A DNA stretch of 24,771 nucleotides from an uncultured Succinatimonas sp. (GCA_937880335.1 CALFLJ010000114.1:1-24771); one strand, 5' to 3'; positions 15,253 to 23,414 are shown, numbered from the stretch's first letter. Translations and numbers: made by a program. Notes: generated from the sequence alone by a model not told the origin.

Positions 15253-16317
15253 CTAATAGTTAAGAAAAGTAGAGAAAAGTAAAATGAAGCTAAATATCTC
15301 ACTTTGGGTTAAACGTTTATCATTATTAACTATAATTTCAGCCTCATCAATTGAGCCTTGGAAAGGAATTTTTAGCTCAATATTACTTATATAAGTAGTA
15401 TCTTTAACTTTAAAATAACCTTTTTTTATGAGTTCTTGAAAAAGTTTATTTTCTCTAAAAATTTTTCCTTTTAAAGAAATTTTTACTTGCTCTTTTATTA
15501 AATCATTTGGCTTTAATGTAGCTAAATTAAAATCATTTAGAGCATCGCCTATACCATGAATTTCAACACGTCCCTCTCGGCCTTGATCATTTACTATATA
15601 AAAACTTAATTTAAAAACATCATCCTTTTCATCTAAAAGTTGTCGTGAAAGAAAAACATTTTGAAATTCAAAATTAAATCCACCTTGATGCTTTAACTTT
15701 CCAATGCTTAAATCCAAGTAACAATTAAGTAAATTTTTTTCAAAATCATCACTTAATTTTTTTAGATCCCCTTTTAACTTTAAATCTCTTAAGTCTACAA
15801 AAGAATTAGCTTCATTTACACGAATATGACTTGCTACAAAAGTATCAATACCATCTGTTAAGTTCAGTTTAACATCTGAATATATAATCTCTTTTAGACC
15901 TTCTTGAACTTTTACCTCTTGATGTGCTTTTGTTTTAATCTCCAAATTACGAGAAAATATACCGCCCCCAAAATATACAGGCTCAATTTTATAAAAATCA
16001 GCAGAATGTTTTGAAGCTTCATCTCCAGGAGTCAAAGTACCTCTAATCCCAAAAGGGAAAACTAAAGCTTCTAATCTATAAAATCCATTTATTCCATTTG
16101 GAAGTTCATAATGAAGATTTCCTTTTGCAAAAGGATTTATTGATGAGCTTTCAGCCTCATAATTAAGTCTTACACCATAAAACTCAGATAAAGCATTAAA
16201 ACGACGATTAAATTGAGCTGCAGTCACAGCGCATAAAATACAAGAAAGGATAACTAAAATAGCTAACAAACATGAAGCTATGAACACAATATTCGAATGT
16301 GTGACGCGCTTAATCAT
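15253..16317 (-). CDS. hypothetical membrane-anchored periplasmic protein
   Basis: I do not recognise this family with confidence. Residues 9-33 form one strongly hydrophobic segment after a short basic N-terminus, consistent with an uncleaved inner-membrane anchor. The remaining 320 residues are rich in alternating polar/hydrophobic stretches suggesting beta strands, with a Gly/Pro-rich early part (residues 60-100). This architecture is reminiscent of AsmA-like or DUF945/YdgA-type periplasmic proteins, but I see no diagnostic motif. The last ten residues (SFILLFSTFLNY region) are hydrophobic. It precedes the 274-residue hypothetical gene by 17 bases, likely as the first gene of a two-gene operon. 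No clear Shine-Dalgarno precedes ATG 16317. Confidence 0.6.
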   Translation of the reverse strand: MIKRVTHSNIVFIASCLLAILVILSCILCAVTAAQFNRRFNALSEFYGVRLNYEAESSSINPFAKGNLHYELPNGINGFYRLEALVFPFGIRGTLTPGDEASKHSADFYKIEPVYFGGGIFSRNLEIKTKAHQEVKVQEGLKEIIYSDVKLNLTDGIDTFVASHIRVNEANSFVDLRDLKLKGDLKKLSDDFEKNLLNCYLDLSIGKLKHQGGFNFEFQNVFLSRQLLDEKDDVFKLSFYIVNDQGREGRVEIHGIGDALNDFNLATLKPNDLIKEQVKISLKGKIFRENKLFQELIKKGYFKVKDTTYISNIELKIPFQGSIDEAEIIVNNDKRLTQSEIFSFILLFSTFLNY

Positions 16318-16578
16318 AGAATTGCGGTACTAATCATCTATGACAAGAAAGAAAACGTAGCACCGACCTCCCTTCATCGGACATCTAAAATTATTAATAA
16401 ATACCTAGCAAAGTACATTTAAAGAAAAATAACCTTACCATATTAGCTAAAGGTACTATTTCCAAATATATATTAGGTCAATATACACATTAAAAGTTTG
16501 TTATAGATTTAGCTTTAGGATTAAAAAAATAATACTTTTTTAAATTTTAGATAAAGTTAAAACTTTAAAAAATTTATT

Positions 16579-17394
16579 CTAATCCTTGCTGGATTCTTGC
16601 TCTTTTAAAGATATTAGCTTCTCTAACCTATCTATTTGTGCTCTTAAAATAGCCAATTCATCTTTAAGATCTTCTGTACCAGTTAGCTGCTTAGGTGAAG
16701 GGTCATTTTCTTTCGAAGAAACAAGATCCTTAGTCTCACTCATGCCATTAACTACAATAGCTACAAAGACATTTAAAATAACAAACGTGCTAAGCATTAC
16801 AAATGGAACAAAGAACAAGAATGAGTAAGGATATACATCCATAACAGGACGAGCTACACCCATAGCCCAACTCTCTAAAGTCATAATTTGGAATAAAGTA
16901 AATAATGATTTACTAAAAGAACCAAACCATTCTGGGAACGAATGTCCAAAGAGTTGAGTTGCCATTACAGCAAAAACATAGAAGACCAAAAACAATAAAG
17001 CCACAATCCAGCCAATGCTTGGCAAAGAATTTATCAACCCCTGAACAATAATACGTAATCTTGGGACTGTAGAAATGAGGCGGAAAACTCTTAAAATTCT
17101 TAATGCACGCATTACTTTAAGTCCTGCTGTTGATGGCACATAAGAAATGCTTACTATTAAAAAGTCAAAAATGTTCCAAGGATCTTTAAAAAATTTTCCT
17201 TTTAAATAAATAATTTTAATAAAAAGTTCTACTGTAAAAATAGCTAGAGCTAAATTATCTATAAAAGTTAAAAAACTACCGCAAAAACTCATGATTTGGT
17301 GATTAGTCATAAGACCTAAAGTAATTGCGTTTACAATGATTACAGAAATAATAAAATTTTGAAATTTATTACTTAAGATAAAATCTAATTTCAT
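16579..17394 (-). CDS. bacterial voltage-gated sodium channel (NaChBac family)
   Basis: Single-domain, six-helix ion channel that assembles as a homotetramer in the inner membrane. S1 is at about 12-30. The S4 voltage sensor carries four arginines at three-residue spacing (Arg96, 99, 102, 105). The pore helix ends in TLESWA (172-177), the selectivity filter of NaChBac-type sodium channels. S6 is at about 192-216. The cytoplasmic tail ends in a heptad-like helix (about 243-266, LAILRAQIDRLEKLISL) matching the four-helix coiled coil that tetramerises these channels. The 271-residue length is normal. The ATG follows the ligA stop by 19 bases, but an intrinsic terminator fills that gap and there is no ribosome binding site. 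Confidence 0.95.
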   Translation of the reverse strand: MKLDFILSNKFQNFIISVIIVNAITLGLMTNHQIMSFCGSFLTFIDNLALAIFTVELFIKIIYLKGKFFKDPWNIFDFLIVSISYVPSTAGLKVMRALRILRVFRLISTVPRLRIIVQGLINSLPSIGWIVALLFLVFYVFAVMATQLFGHSFPEWFGSFSKSLFTLFQIMTLESWAMGVARPVMDVYPYSFLFFVPFVMLSTFVILNVFVAIVVNGMSETKDLVSSKENDPSPKQLTGTEDLKDELAILRAQIDRLEKLISLKEQESSKD

Positions 17395-17422
17395 AAAAAA
17401 ATTTAGAGCATCTCTATGCTCT
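17395..17422 (-). terminator. intrinsic terminator overlapping the ligA stop codon
   Basis: On the minus strand AGAGCAT (17422-17416), loop AGAG and ATGCTCT (17411-17405) form a perfect 7-bp stem, followed by AAA and seven Ts (17401-17395). The ligA stop codon (17414-17416) lies within the hairpin. The T-run ends directly at the ATG of the sodium channel gene (17394). Confidence 0.8.
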
Positions 17423-19492
17423 TAAATCCTCAACATACTTTAAAAACTCTTCCTCAAAAATAACTCTAACCCCAAGACTATTTGCCTTAGTAAGCTTTGA
17501 ACCTGGCTGAGCCCCACAGATTAAAGCTGTAGTTTTCTTAGATACAGATCCTGAAACTTTAGCTCCAAAACTTAAAAGAAGATCTTTTGCACTGTTGCGA
17601 TCCATGCTCTCAAGAGTTCCTGTTATAACAAAGGTTTGCCCACTTAGTTTAGAAGATCTTTCATCATGAACTATTTCATTTATCAAGGGTTCAATTTCTA
17701 TACCACATGCGCCCTCACCAACTTTAGCTATAAGCTTATTTATAATCTCCTGATTATGTGGCTCATTGAAGAAATCTAAAATATGATTTGCTACAACAGG
17801 ACCAATATCAGGGATATTTGTAAGTTTATTAAAATCAGCGGCCATTAAGGTATTTAAATCTTTAAAATTAGTTGCCAATAACCTCGCAGTTGAGGTTCCA
17901 ACCTCTCGAATTCCTAAGGCATAAATAAATCTATTAAAAGGAACTTTCTTAGACGACTCAATTGCTTTACATAATTTTTTTGCTACCACATGCCCTAAAA
18001 GTCGAGGAGCCCTATCGCTTGATCCACTATCTAAAATCGTGGTTGCCAGATCGCTTTCTGTTAAAGAATATAGCTCAGAAACAGAAGAAACTTTTTTAGA
18101 GTTAACTAATTCCTCAACAATTCTGTCACCAAAGCCTTCAATATCCATTGCATCCCTTGATACAAAATGAATTACAGCTTCACGCAATTGCGCAGGACAA
18201 ACTAATTCTCCCGTACAACGAATTACAGCCTCTCCTGCAACACGCTCTAAACTTGAACCACATTCAGGACAAACAGTTGGGAAAACAATATCTTTACAAT
18301 CATTAGCTCTTCTATCTAACGCCACTCCTGCAATCTGAGGAATTACATCTCCAGCACGTCTTACAATTACCATATCTCCGATTTTGACGCCTAAACGCTC
18401 AATTTCATTTGCATTATGTAATGTAGCGTTTGAAACTGTAGCTCCACCTACATAAACAGGATCAAGTCTTGCAACAGGTGTTACAGCACCTGTTCTTCCG
18501 ACTTGAAACTCAACATCTAAAAGCTTCGTTAAAACTTCCTCAGGTGGAAATTTGTAAGCTATGGCCCAACGCGGAGTTTTAGCAGTAAAACCTAGTTGCT
18601 CTTGAAAAAATAAGTCATTTACTTTAAGAACTACACCATCAATATCGTAATTAAGTGTAGGACGCTTCTCTAAAATATCCTTATAGAAATCACTCAATCC
18701 TTTTACACCTAAGACCTTACGTATCAATGGATTTACAGGAATTCCAAATTTCTTTAATTCAAGCAATCTATCATATTGGTTGGTGGGTAAAGAATATCCC
18801 TCGCAAGCTCCTACATAATATGCATTAAATGTTAAAGGTCTACTTGCTGTTACTTTTGGATCTAATTGTCTTAAACTTCCTGCAGCAGCATTTCTTGGAT
18901 TAGCAAATACTTTGCCTCCATTAAGTCTGGCTCGATCATTCCACTTATTAAAGCCATCACGAGGCATAAATACTTCACCACGTACATCAAGATAAGAAGG
19001 AATATTCTCTCCTGTAAGGCGCAGTGGTATAGATTTAATGGTTTTTACATTTTCTGTAATATTTTCTCCAACTCGACCATCGCCTCTAGTGGCAGCCTGT
19101 GTTAAATATCCATCTTCGTAAATAATTGAAACCGCTAATCCATCTAATTTTGGTTCAGCACAGTACTCAAGATTTCCTGAACCTAATGACTCTTGCATTC
19201 GCCTATCAAAATCATGGAGTTCATCATTATCGAAAATATCCCCCATAGACATGAGAGGCACTTTATGACTTACTTGAGAAAATTCTTTTAATGCTAAACC
19301 ACCAATACGTTGTGTTGGAGACTCTTTTAACATCTCATCGCTATGCAGAAGCTCGTAAGCTTCAACATCCTGATAAATACGATCATATTCTGCATCAGGG
19401 ACTAATGGTTCATCATCTACGTAATAAGCCTTTGCATAACGATTTAAAAGCTCTACAGCATCTTTATATTCTTTATAATTTAAAATAGCCAT
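17414..19492 (-). CDS. ligA: NAD+-dependent DNA ligase
   Basis: Essential ligase that seals nicks, using NAD+ as adenylate donor. Domains appear in order. The N-terminal Ia region has YDRIYQDVEAYE. The adenylation domain has the active-site lysine Lys115 in EPKLDGLAVS. The OB domain contains VGRTGAVTPVARLDPV. A four-cysteine zinc finger (CPECG ... RCTGELVCPAQ) is followed by helix-hairpin-helix repeats, with a C-terminal BRCT domain (about 615-690, starting SGQTFVITGTLES). The 692-residue length compares with 671 in E. coli. It lies four bases after zipA on the same strand, the same pairing as in E. coli. An intrinsic terminator overlaps its stop codon. Confidence 0.97.
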   Translation of the reverse strand: MAILNYKEYKDAVELLNRYAKAYYVDDEPLVPDAEYDRIYQDVEAYELLHSDEMLKESPTQRIGGLALKEFSQVSHKVPLMSMGDIFDNDELHDFDRRMQESLGSGNLEYCAEPKLDGLAVSIIYEDGYLTQAATRGDGRVGENITENVKTIKSIPLRLTGENIPSYLDVRGEVFMPRDGFNKWNDRARLNGGKVFANPRNAAAGSLRQLDPKVTASRPLTFNAYYVGACEGYSLPTNQYDRLLELKKFGIPVNPLIRKVLGVKGLSDFYKDILEKRPTLNYDIDGVVLKVNDLFFQEQLGFTAKTPRWAIAYKFPPEEVLTKLLDVEFQVGRTGAVTPVARLDPVYVGGATVSNATLHNANEIERLGVKIGDMVIVRRAGDVIPQIAGVALDRRANDCKDIVFPTVCPECGSSLERVAGEAVIRCTGELVCPAQLREAVIHFVSRDAMDIEGFGDRIVEELVNSKKVSSVSELYSLTESDLATTILDSGSSDRAPRLLGHVVAKKLCKAIESSKKVPFNRFIYALGIREVGTSTARLLATNFKDLNTLMAADFNKLTNIPDIGPVVANHILDFFNEPHNQEIINKLIAKVGEGACGIEIEPLINEIVHDERSSKLSGQTFVITGTLESMDRNSAKDLLLSFGAKVSGSVSKKTTALICGAQPGSKLTKANSLGVRVIFEEEFLKYVEDLRA

Positions 19493-19495
19493 AAG

Positions 19496-20269
19496 TTAAA
19501 GACTTTCCTCAGGATTATCATAAACTCGCAGAGCATCTTCTATTTTTTCTAAATCCTCAGAAGTTAAAGTCTTTTCATAATTGTCGCGCATTATGCCTCC
19601 TAACTGAGAGACAAAGATGTCAGCTGCCATGCACATAGCCTTAAAGTAAGGCACAGCCTTACCTCTTTGAGGCACTTTCATATATAAAGCTAATTCCTGT
19701 GTTTTATAATCAGTCATATTTTCAGGAAATTTATAAGGGCGCTCTAAAGAACATATGCGGAAAACCACAATAGGTTTTTCGGCGCTAGGATCTTCATAAA
19801 CACAAAACATATTCTGAGAATTACGCAAAAAACCAAATTTGCTACAAATCTCTTCAATATCAAGTCCCTTATAAGGATGATCAGGATCTGCAAAAACATT
19901 AATCTCAAGAGATGAATTCTCTTTAATCAACGAAGGAGCATTATTTTGTGTCACAGAGGACTCAAGATTAACTTCATTTTTATTCTGATAAACTTGATTT
20001 GTATTATTAGGATTTGCTTGAGTTTGTCCCTTAACAGGTTGTCCATAAGTTTCAAGCTTTAATTCTGTATTTTCTGAAGGTTCTTTTGCAGTCACAATTC
20101 TAACCTTACCTACACCTTCTGACTTAACGATCTCTTGATCTTCCTTATTGTTTTTAGCTAATTTACGGTTGATACTGCGACCTGAAAACCATAAGCCGTG
20201 AATCACAAAAGCTAAAACAGCTAAAGCGCCTATAATTAAGATTAATGCGCTTGAATCGTTAAGTGACAT
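19496..20269 (-). CDS. zipA: cell division protein ZipA
   Basis: Inner-membrane divisome protein that tethers FtsZ to the membrane. Residues 7-29 form the N-terminal membrane anchor (ALILIIGALAVLAFVIHGLWFSGR), with the short N-terminus outside. A basic region (31-50), then a polar Asn/Gln/Glu-rich linker (about 50-120) follow. The C-terminal globular FtsZ-binding domain (about 122-250) includes FGFLRNSQNMFCVY and a conserved GGIMRDNYEKTLT segment near the end. At 257 residues it is shorter than E. coli ZipA (328), mainly through a shorter linker. GGAGAG lies about eight bases before the ATG. It is upstream of ligA and divergent from cysZ, matching the E. coli cysZ-zipA-ligA layout. Confidence 0.9.
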   Translation of the reverse strand: MSLNDSSALILIIGALAVLAFVIHGLWFSGRSINRKLAKNNKEDQEIVKSEGVGKVRIVTAKEPSENTELKLETYGQPVKGQTQANPNNTNQVYQNKNEVNLESSVTQNNAPSLIKENSSLEINVFADPDHPYKGLDIEEICSKFGFLRNSQNMFCVYEDPSAEKPIVVFRICSLERPYKFPENMTDYKTQELALYMKVPQRGKAVPYFKAMCMAADIFVSQLGGIMRDNYEKTLTSEDLEKIEDALRVYDNPEESL

Positions 20270-20289
20270 CTATTCTCTCCATAGTCCAA

Positions 20290-20318
20290 TTAAGACAATA
20301 TAATTCATGGTGTATTAT
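20290..20318 (+). promoter_or_regulatory. possible promoter of cysZ-ptsI-crr
   Basis: TTAAGA (20290-20295), a 17-base spacer and TATTAT (20313-20318) give a start near 20325. The -35 matches consensus at four of six positions. It lies in the 101-base divergent spacer shared with zipA. Confidence 0.35.
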
Positions 20319-20370
20319 ATAAGGGACATCATTAAAATAAGCTACCAACTTGAAAATAAAGGAGCCTTTC

Positions 20371-21120
20371 ATGTCGCATTCTAGGTCAAACCCAATAACA
20401 ATGGCTGACGCCATAAATTATTTAGTAGATGGCTTTAAAATTGCCATCTCAAAAGAATGCCGTCTTTATATAATTATTCCGGTTTTAATCAACCTCATAC
20501 TAATGTCCACATTAGGATATATTCTTTATAGTTATATATCAGAGTGGATCTTTAACATGGTTGCTATGTGGCCTGAATTCCTTGCATTTTTAGCCTATAT
20601 TATATCTTTTATTTTTGCAGCTTTAATTATCTTTGTTAGTTGCTATTTCTTTACAACCATAGCAACCATTATTGCATCTCCATTCTATGGAATGTTGGCT
20701 GATGCTGTAGAGTTAAAATTAAACGGAACTAAATCTGAGGACATGTCTTGGTTAGCAATTTTGAAAGATATTCCTCGTATTCTTAAACGGGAATTACAAA
20801 AACAATTATTCTTTATCCCTCTTGCACTTATCTGTCTTTTAGTAACAATTATTCCGGTTATAAATTTTATAGCCCCTATTTTATGGTTTTTATTAACTGC
20901 GTGGATGGGATGTTTACAATATGTTGACTATGCATATGATAATCACAAAATACCTTTTGCTTTTATGAAAGCTAATTTAAAAACACATCCTATACCTACT
21001 TTTACATTCGGAGCTGTAATTGCTTTCTTATTAGCTATACCAATTTTAAATCTTTTAATTCCTCCTGCAGCAGTCTGTGCAGGAACTCGTTATTATTTAG
21101 AAATGTCTAAGCGTGCATAA
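20371..21120 (+). CDS. cysZ: CysZ-family membrane protein (sulfate uptake)
   Basis: Inner-membrane protein of the CysZ/EI24 family. E. coli CysZ mediates sulfate uptake for cysteine synthesis. I start it at ATG 20371, which has AAGGAG seven bases upstream. A TTG further upstream would place this ribosome binding site inside the gene. The result is 249 residues against 253 in E. coli. Hydrophobic stretches lie near residues 29-55, 63-95, 137-175 and 210-235. ASPFYGMLADAVE and the C-terminal AVCAGTRYYLE are typical of the family. The E. coli neighbour cysK does not follow. Instead ptsI starts 18 bases later, so the three genes cysZ-ptsI-crr probably form one transcript. No other sulfur-assimilation gene is in the window. 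Confidence 0.88.
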   Translation: MSHSRSNPITMADAINYLVDGFKIAISKECRLYIIIPVLINLILMSTLGYILYSYISEWIFNMVAMWPEFLAFLAYIISFIFAALIIFVSCYFFTTIATIIASPFYGMLADAVELKLNGTKSEDMSWLAILKDIPRILKRELQKQLFFIPLALICLLVTIIPVINFIAPILWFLLTAWMGCLQYVDYAYDNHKIPFAFMKANLKTHPIPTFTFGAVIAFLLAIPILNLLIPPAAVCAGTRYYLEMSKRA

Positions 21121-21138
21121 AGCCTAAAGGAGCAACTT

Positions 21139-22803
21139 ATGTATACTTTATCTGGAGTTTCTATCGCATCAGGGGTGGGATTTGCCCCTGCAGTAACCAT
21201 ATCTCGCCCTGTAGAGGACAATATTCCTGAAAGTCTTTACACACTGGATCCCGAAGCGGAAATAGATAAATTCCAGAAAAAAAGTACCGACTTTGCCAAT
21301 CGTTTAAGACAAATAGGCAATCCAAGTCAAGATCGCGAACGAGATATTTTAGGAGCGGCCGGAGGCTTCATCACAGACAAAGAAAATAGAAAAGAAATTA
21401 TTGATCTCATTGCTCGTGGGTGTACAGCTATTCATGCTTGTAAAACAGTACTTTTAGGAAAGTTTGAACAATTCAAATATAGTGATGATCCAGAGCTTAT
21501 TGATAATAATCGAGATCTAAAAAATATTATTCAGGAATTTATAAGCTCATTACAAAGACGCAATGATGAAACAGTAGTTTTGCCAGAACTAAAAAATGAT
21601 GCCATCATCATAGCTCAAGATCTAACCCCAGCACTCTTTCTTGCTTTAAATGTAGAAAAGGTTAAAGGAGTAGTTCTTGAACTTGGACGAGATTCAGGTC
21701 ATTTAGGTCTAGTACTTCGTGAGCTTGGAATTCCTGCTGTTTTCGGCGTGAATGGACTTGATAATATTAAAGATGGATGTAATCTCTTAGTTGACGGTAA
21801 CAATGGAGCGGTCATTATTGATCCAGAACATCAGACAGCTCATACCTTACTTGAACAACAAGATTTTTTCCATGATGAAGTAGATGATGACTCCTTGCTC
21901 AATGTTACTATTTCAGGAGCTGTTGGTGCCATAAGACAGATAAAGAAAAATTCTATATACGCAACTCATGGCTTAGGTTTACTTCGTTCAGAATTCCTAT
22001 TTCTAAGTTTTGATCATGAACCATCTGAAAATGAAATGATTGAAGCTTTTGAACGCTTATTTTCAGAAATTGATCCAAAAGCTCCTATAGCAGCAAGAAC
22101 TTTTGACTTTGCTGATGATAAAACACCTCTTTTTAAGATTATTGAAGATGAAAATGGACCTTTAACAGGTTACGGAGCAAAAGTTGGATCTCGTTTATTA
22201 AAGAAAGAACTTCGAGCTTTGCTTATCTCCTCTGTTGGACGACATCTAAAAATTCTTTTCCCTTTAGTAACTCGTTTAAGCGAGGTTCGTTACATGAGGA
22301 AACTTGTTGCTGAAAGCATTGAGGAACTTGATGCCGAGGGTCGTTCTCACGGTGAATATGAGATTGGATTTATGATAGAAACCCCATCTTCAGTCTTGTG
22401 TGCCCCTGCTTTTGCAAAAGACTGCAAAATGATTATTATAGGAACAAGTTCACTTGCAGAATATGCCTCAGCCCCCCGTCCTGCTGATATTGCTTTTACT
22501 CCAGCCCTTGCAAAAATGATTGTTATGGCAGCAAAAGCAGCTTATGAGGCAGGAGTTCCAGTAGGTGTTGCTGGACGTTATGCACCTCGTATCGAACTTT
22601 TACCATTTTTTTATAAACTTGGAGTTAACTATTATGCAGTAGACGGTTATCAAATTGGTCGCATGAAAAAAGCAGTTGAACAGCTTAATATAGATGTTCA
22701 ACTAAAACCTGCATTTGATATCAACCTTTATAATGAGATTATGGGAATTTTCACTGGAAAGGAACTTTCCTCAATTATAAATAAGCTCAATATTCATAGT
22801 TAA
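21139..22803 (+). CDS. ptsI: PTS Enzyme I homologue lacking catalytic C-terminal residues
   Basis: Homologous along its full length to PTS Enzyme I (554 residues; E. coli 575), which normally moves phosphate from PEP to HPr. The N-terminal phosphohistidine is retained (His188, aligned with E. coli His189), although its context is GRDSGH rather than GGRTSH. In the PEP-binding domain Arg283 (GLLRSEFLF), Arg320 (ARTFD) and Glu414 (IETP) remain. The metal/PEP pair Asn454-Asp455 is Ser437-Ser438 (GTSSLAEY), the catalytic Cys502-Gly-Glu is Ala478-Gly-Arg (VAGRYAP), the GGDK segment is ADDK, and several residues after GTSSLAEY are missing. PEP-dependent autophosphorylation is therefore unlikely. The frame is open, and AAAGGAG lies seven bases upstream. 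ptsH is not in the window. Confidence 0.88.
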   Translation: MYTLSGVSIASGVGFAPAVTISRPVEDNIPESLYTLDPEAEIDKFQKKSTDFANRLRQIGNPSQDRERDILGAAGGFITDKENRKEIIDLIARGCTAIHACKTVLLGKFEQFKYSDDPELIDNNRDLKNIIQEFISSLQRRNDETVVLPELKNDAIIIAQDLTPALFLALNVEKVKGVVLELGRDSGHLGLVLRELGIPAVFGVNGLDNIKDGCNLLVDGNNGAVIIDPEHQTAHTLLEQQDFFHDEVDDDSLLNVTISGAVGAIRQIKKNSIYATHGLGLLRSEFLFLSFDHEPSENEMIEAFERLFSEIDPKAPIAARTFDFADDKTPLFKIIEDENGPLTGYGAKVGSRLLKKELRALLISSVGRHLKILFPLVTRLSEVRYMRKLVAESIEELDAEGRSHGEYEIGFMIETPSSVLCAPAFAKDCKMIIIGTSSLAEYASAPRPADIAFTPALAKMIVMAAKAAYEAGVPVGVAGRYAPRIELLPFFYKLGVNYYAVDGYQIGRMKKAVEQLNIDVQLKPAFDINLYNEIMGIFTGKELSSIINKLNIHS

Positions 22804-22812
22804 GGAGTTTTT

Positions 22813-23340
22813 ATGGGCCTTTTGTCAATGCTTTTTGGAAAGCATGATGTAAGCAAAGTTGCACGAGAGGATGCTGATCTTGAGCTTATAGCCCCAATCT
22901 CAGGCACACTACTACCATTATCTGAAGTGCCTGATTTGGTAATTTCTGAATGTATTGTGGGAGATGGAGTAGCAATTGTCCCAGAAAGTCAGGAAATTCT
23001 AGCCCCTTGTGATGGAATTATCACTCGTATTATTTCATCAAATAATGCATTTGCAATCCGCTCGGACTGTGGCGTTGAAGTTTATGTTACTTGTGGAATT
23101 GGGACTAAACGTTTTGTAGGAGAAGGTTTTCATGCCCATGTAAAGAGTGGAGACACTGTAAAACAAGGGCAAACAATCATAAGTGTTGATTTAAACAAAG
23201 CTATGTCCAATCTACAATCATCCGTGACATCTCTTATAGTTGTAAAATCTTCTGCAGACATAGCTAAAGTTGCTACAGCCACAGGCGAAGCTAAAGCAGG
23301 AGAAACACCTTGTACATGGGTGGCTTTAAATCACCCTTAA
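22813..23340 (+). CDS. crr: EIIA-Glc (Crr) homologue lacking both active-site histidines
   Basis: Homologue of the glucose-specific EIIA protein (175 residues; E. coli 169), which relays phosphate from HPr to EIIB and controls adenylate cyclase and sugar permeases. The beta-sandwich fold is recognisable throughout: IAPISGTLLPLSEVPDLV, CIVGDGVAIVP, APCDGIITRI, SDCGVEVYV, GEGFHAHVKSGDTVKQGQ and the GETP near the end. The phospho-accepting His90 (E. coli VHFGI) is Thr93 here (VTCGI), and its partner His75 (TNHAF) is Asn78 (SNNAF). It cannot take part in normal phosphotransfer. TAAGGAG overlaps the ptsI stop and serves as ribosome binding site seven bases before ATG. A terminator follows at 23383-23414. 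Confidence 0.92.
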   Translation: MGLLSMLFGKHDVSKVAREDADLELIAPISGTLLPLSEVPDLVISECIVGDGVAIVPESQEILAPCDGIITRIISSNNAFAIRSDCGVEVYVTCGIGTKRFVGEGFHAHVKSGDTVKQGQTIISVDLNKAMSNLQSSVTSLIVVKSSADIAKVATATGEAKAGETPCTWVALNHP

Positions 23341-23382
23341 CCATAAATAAAGAATAAAAAAACTGCATTAAAATGCTAAAGC

Positions 23383-23414
23383 AAATCCTTAGCTAAAAAC
23401 TAAGGTTTTTTTTT
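23383..23414 (+). terminator. intrinsic terminator after crr
   Basis: CCTTAG (23387-23392), a 7-base loop and CTAAGG (23400-23405) are followed by nine Ts. Three As before the stem can pair with part of the T-run across one mismatch. It ends the cysZ-ptsI-crr transcript about 45 bases after the crr stop. Confidence 0.85.

Noticed and set aside
16318..16400. CCGA/TCGG inverted repeat (near 16362-16379) as a terminator or operator
   Set aside because: The stem is only 4 bp with a 10-base loop and there is no T-run on either strand.
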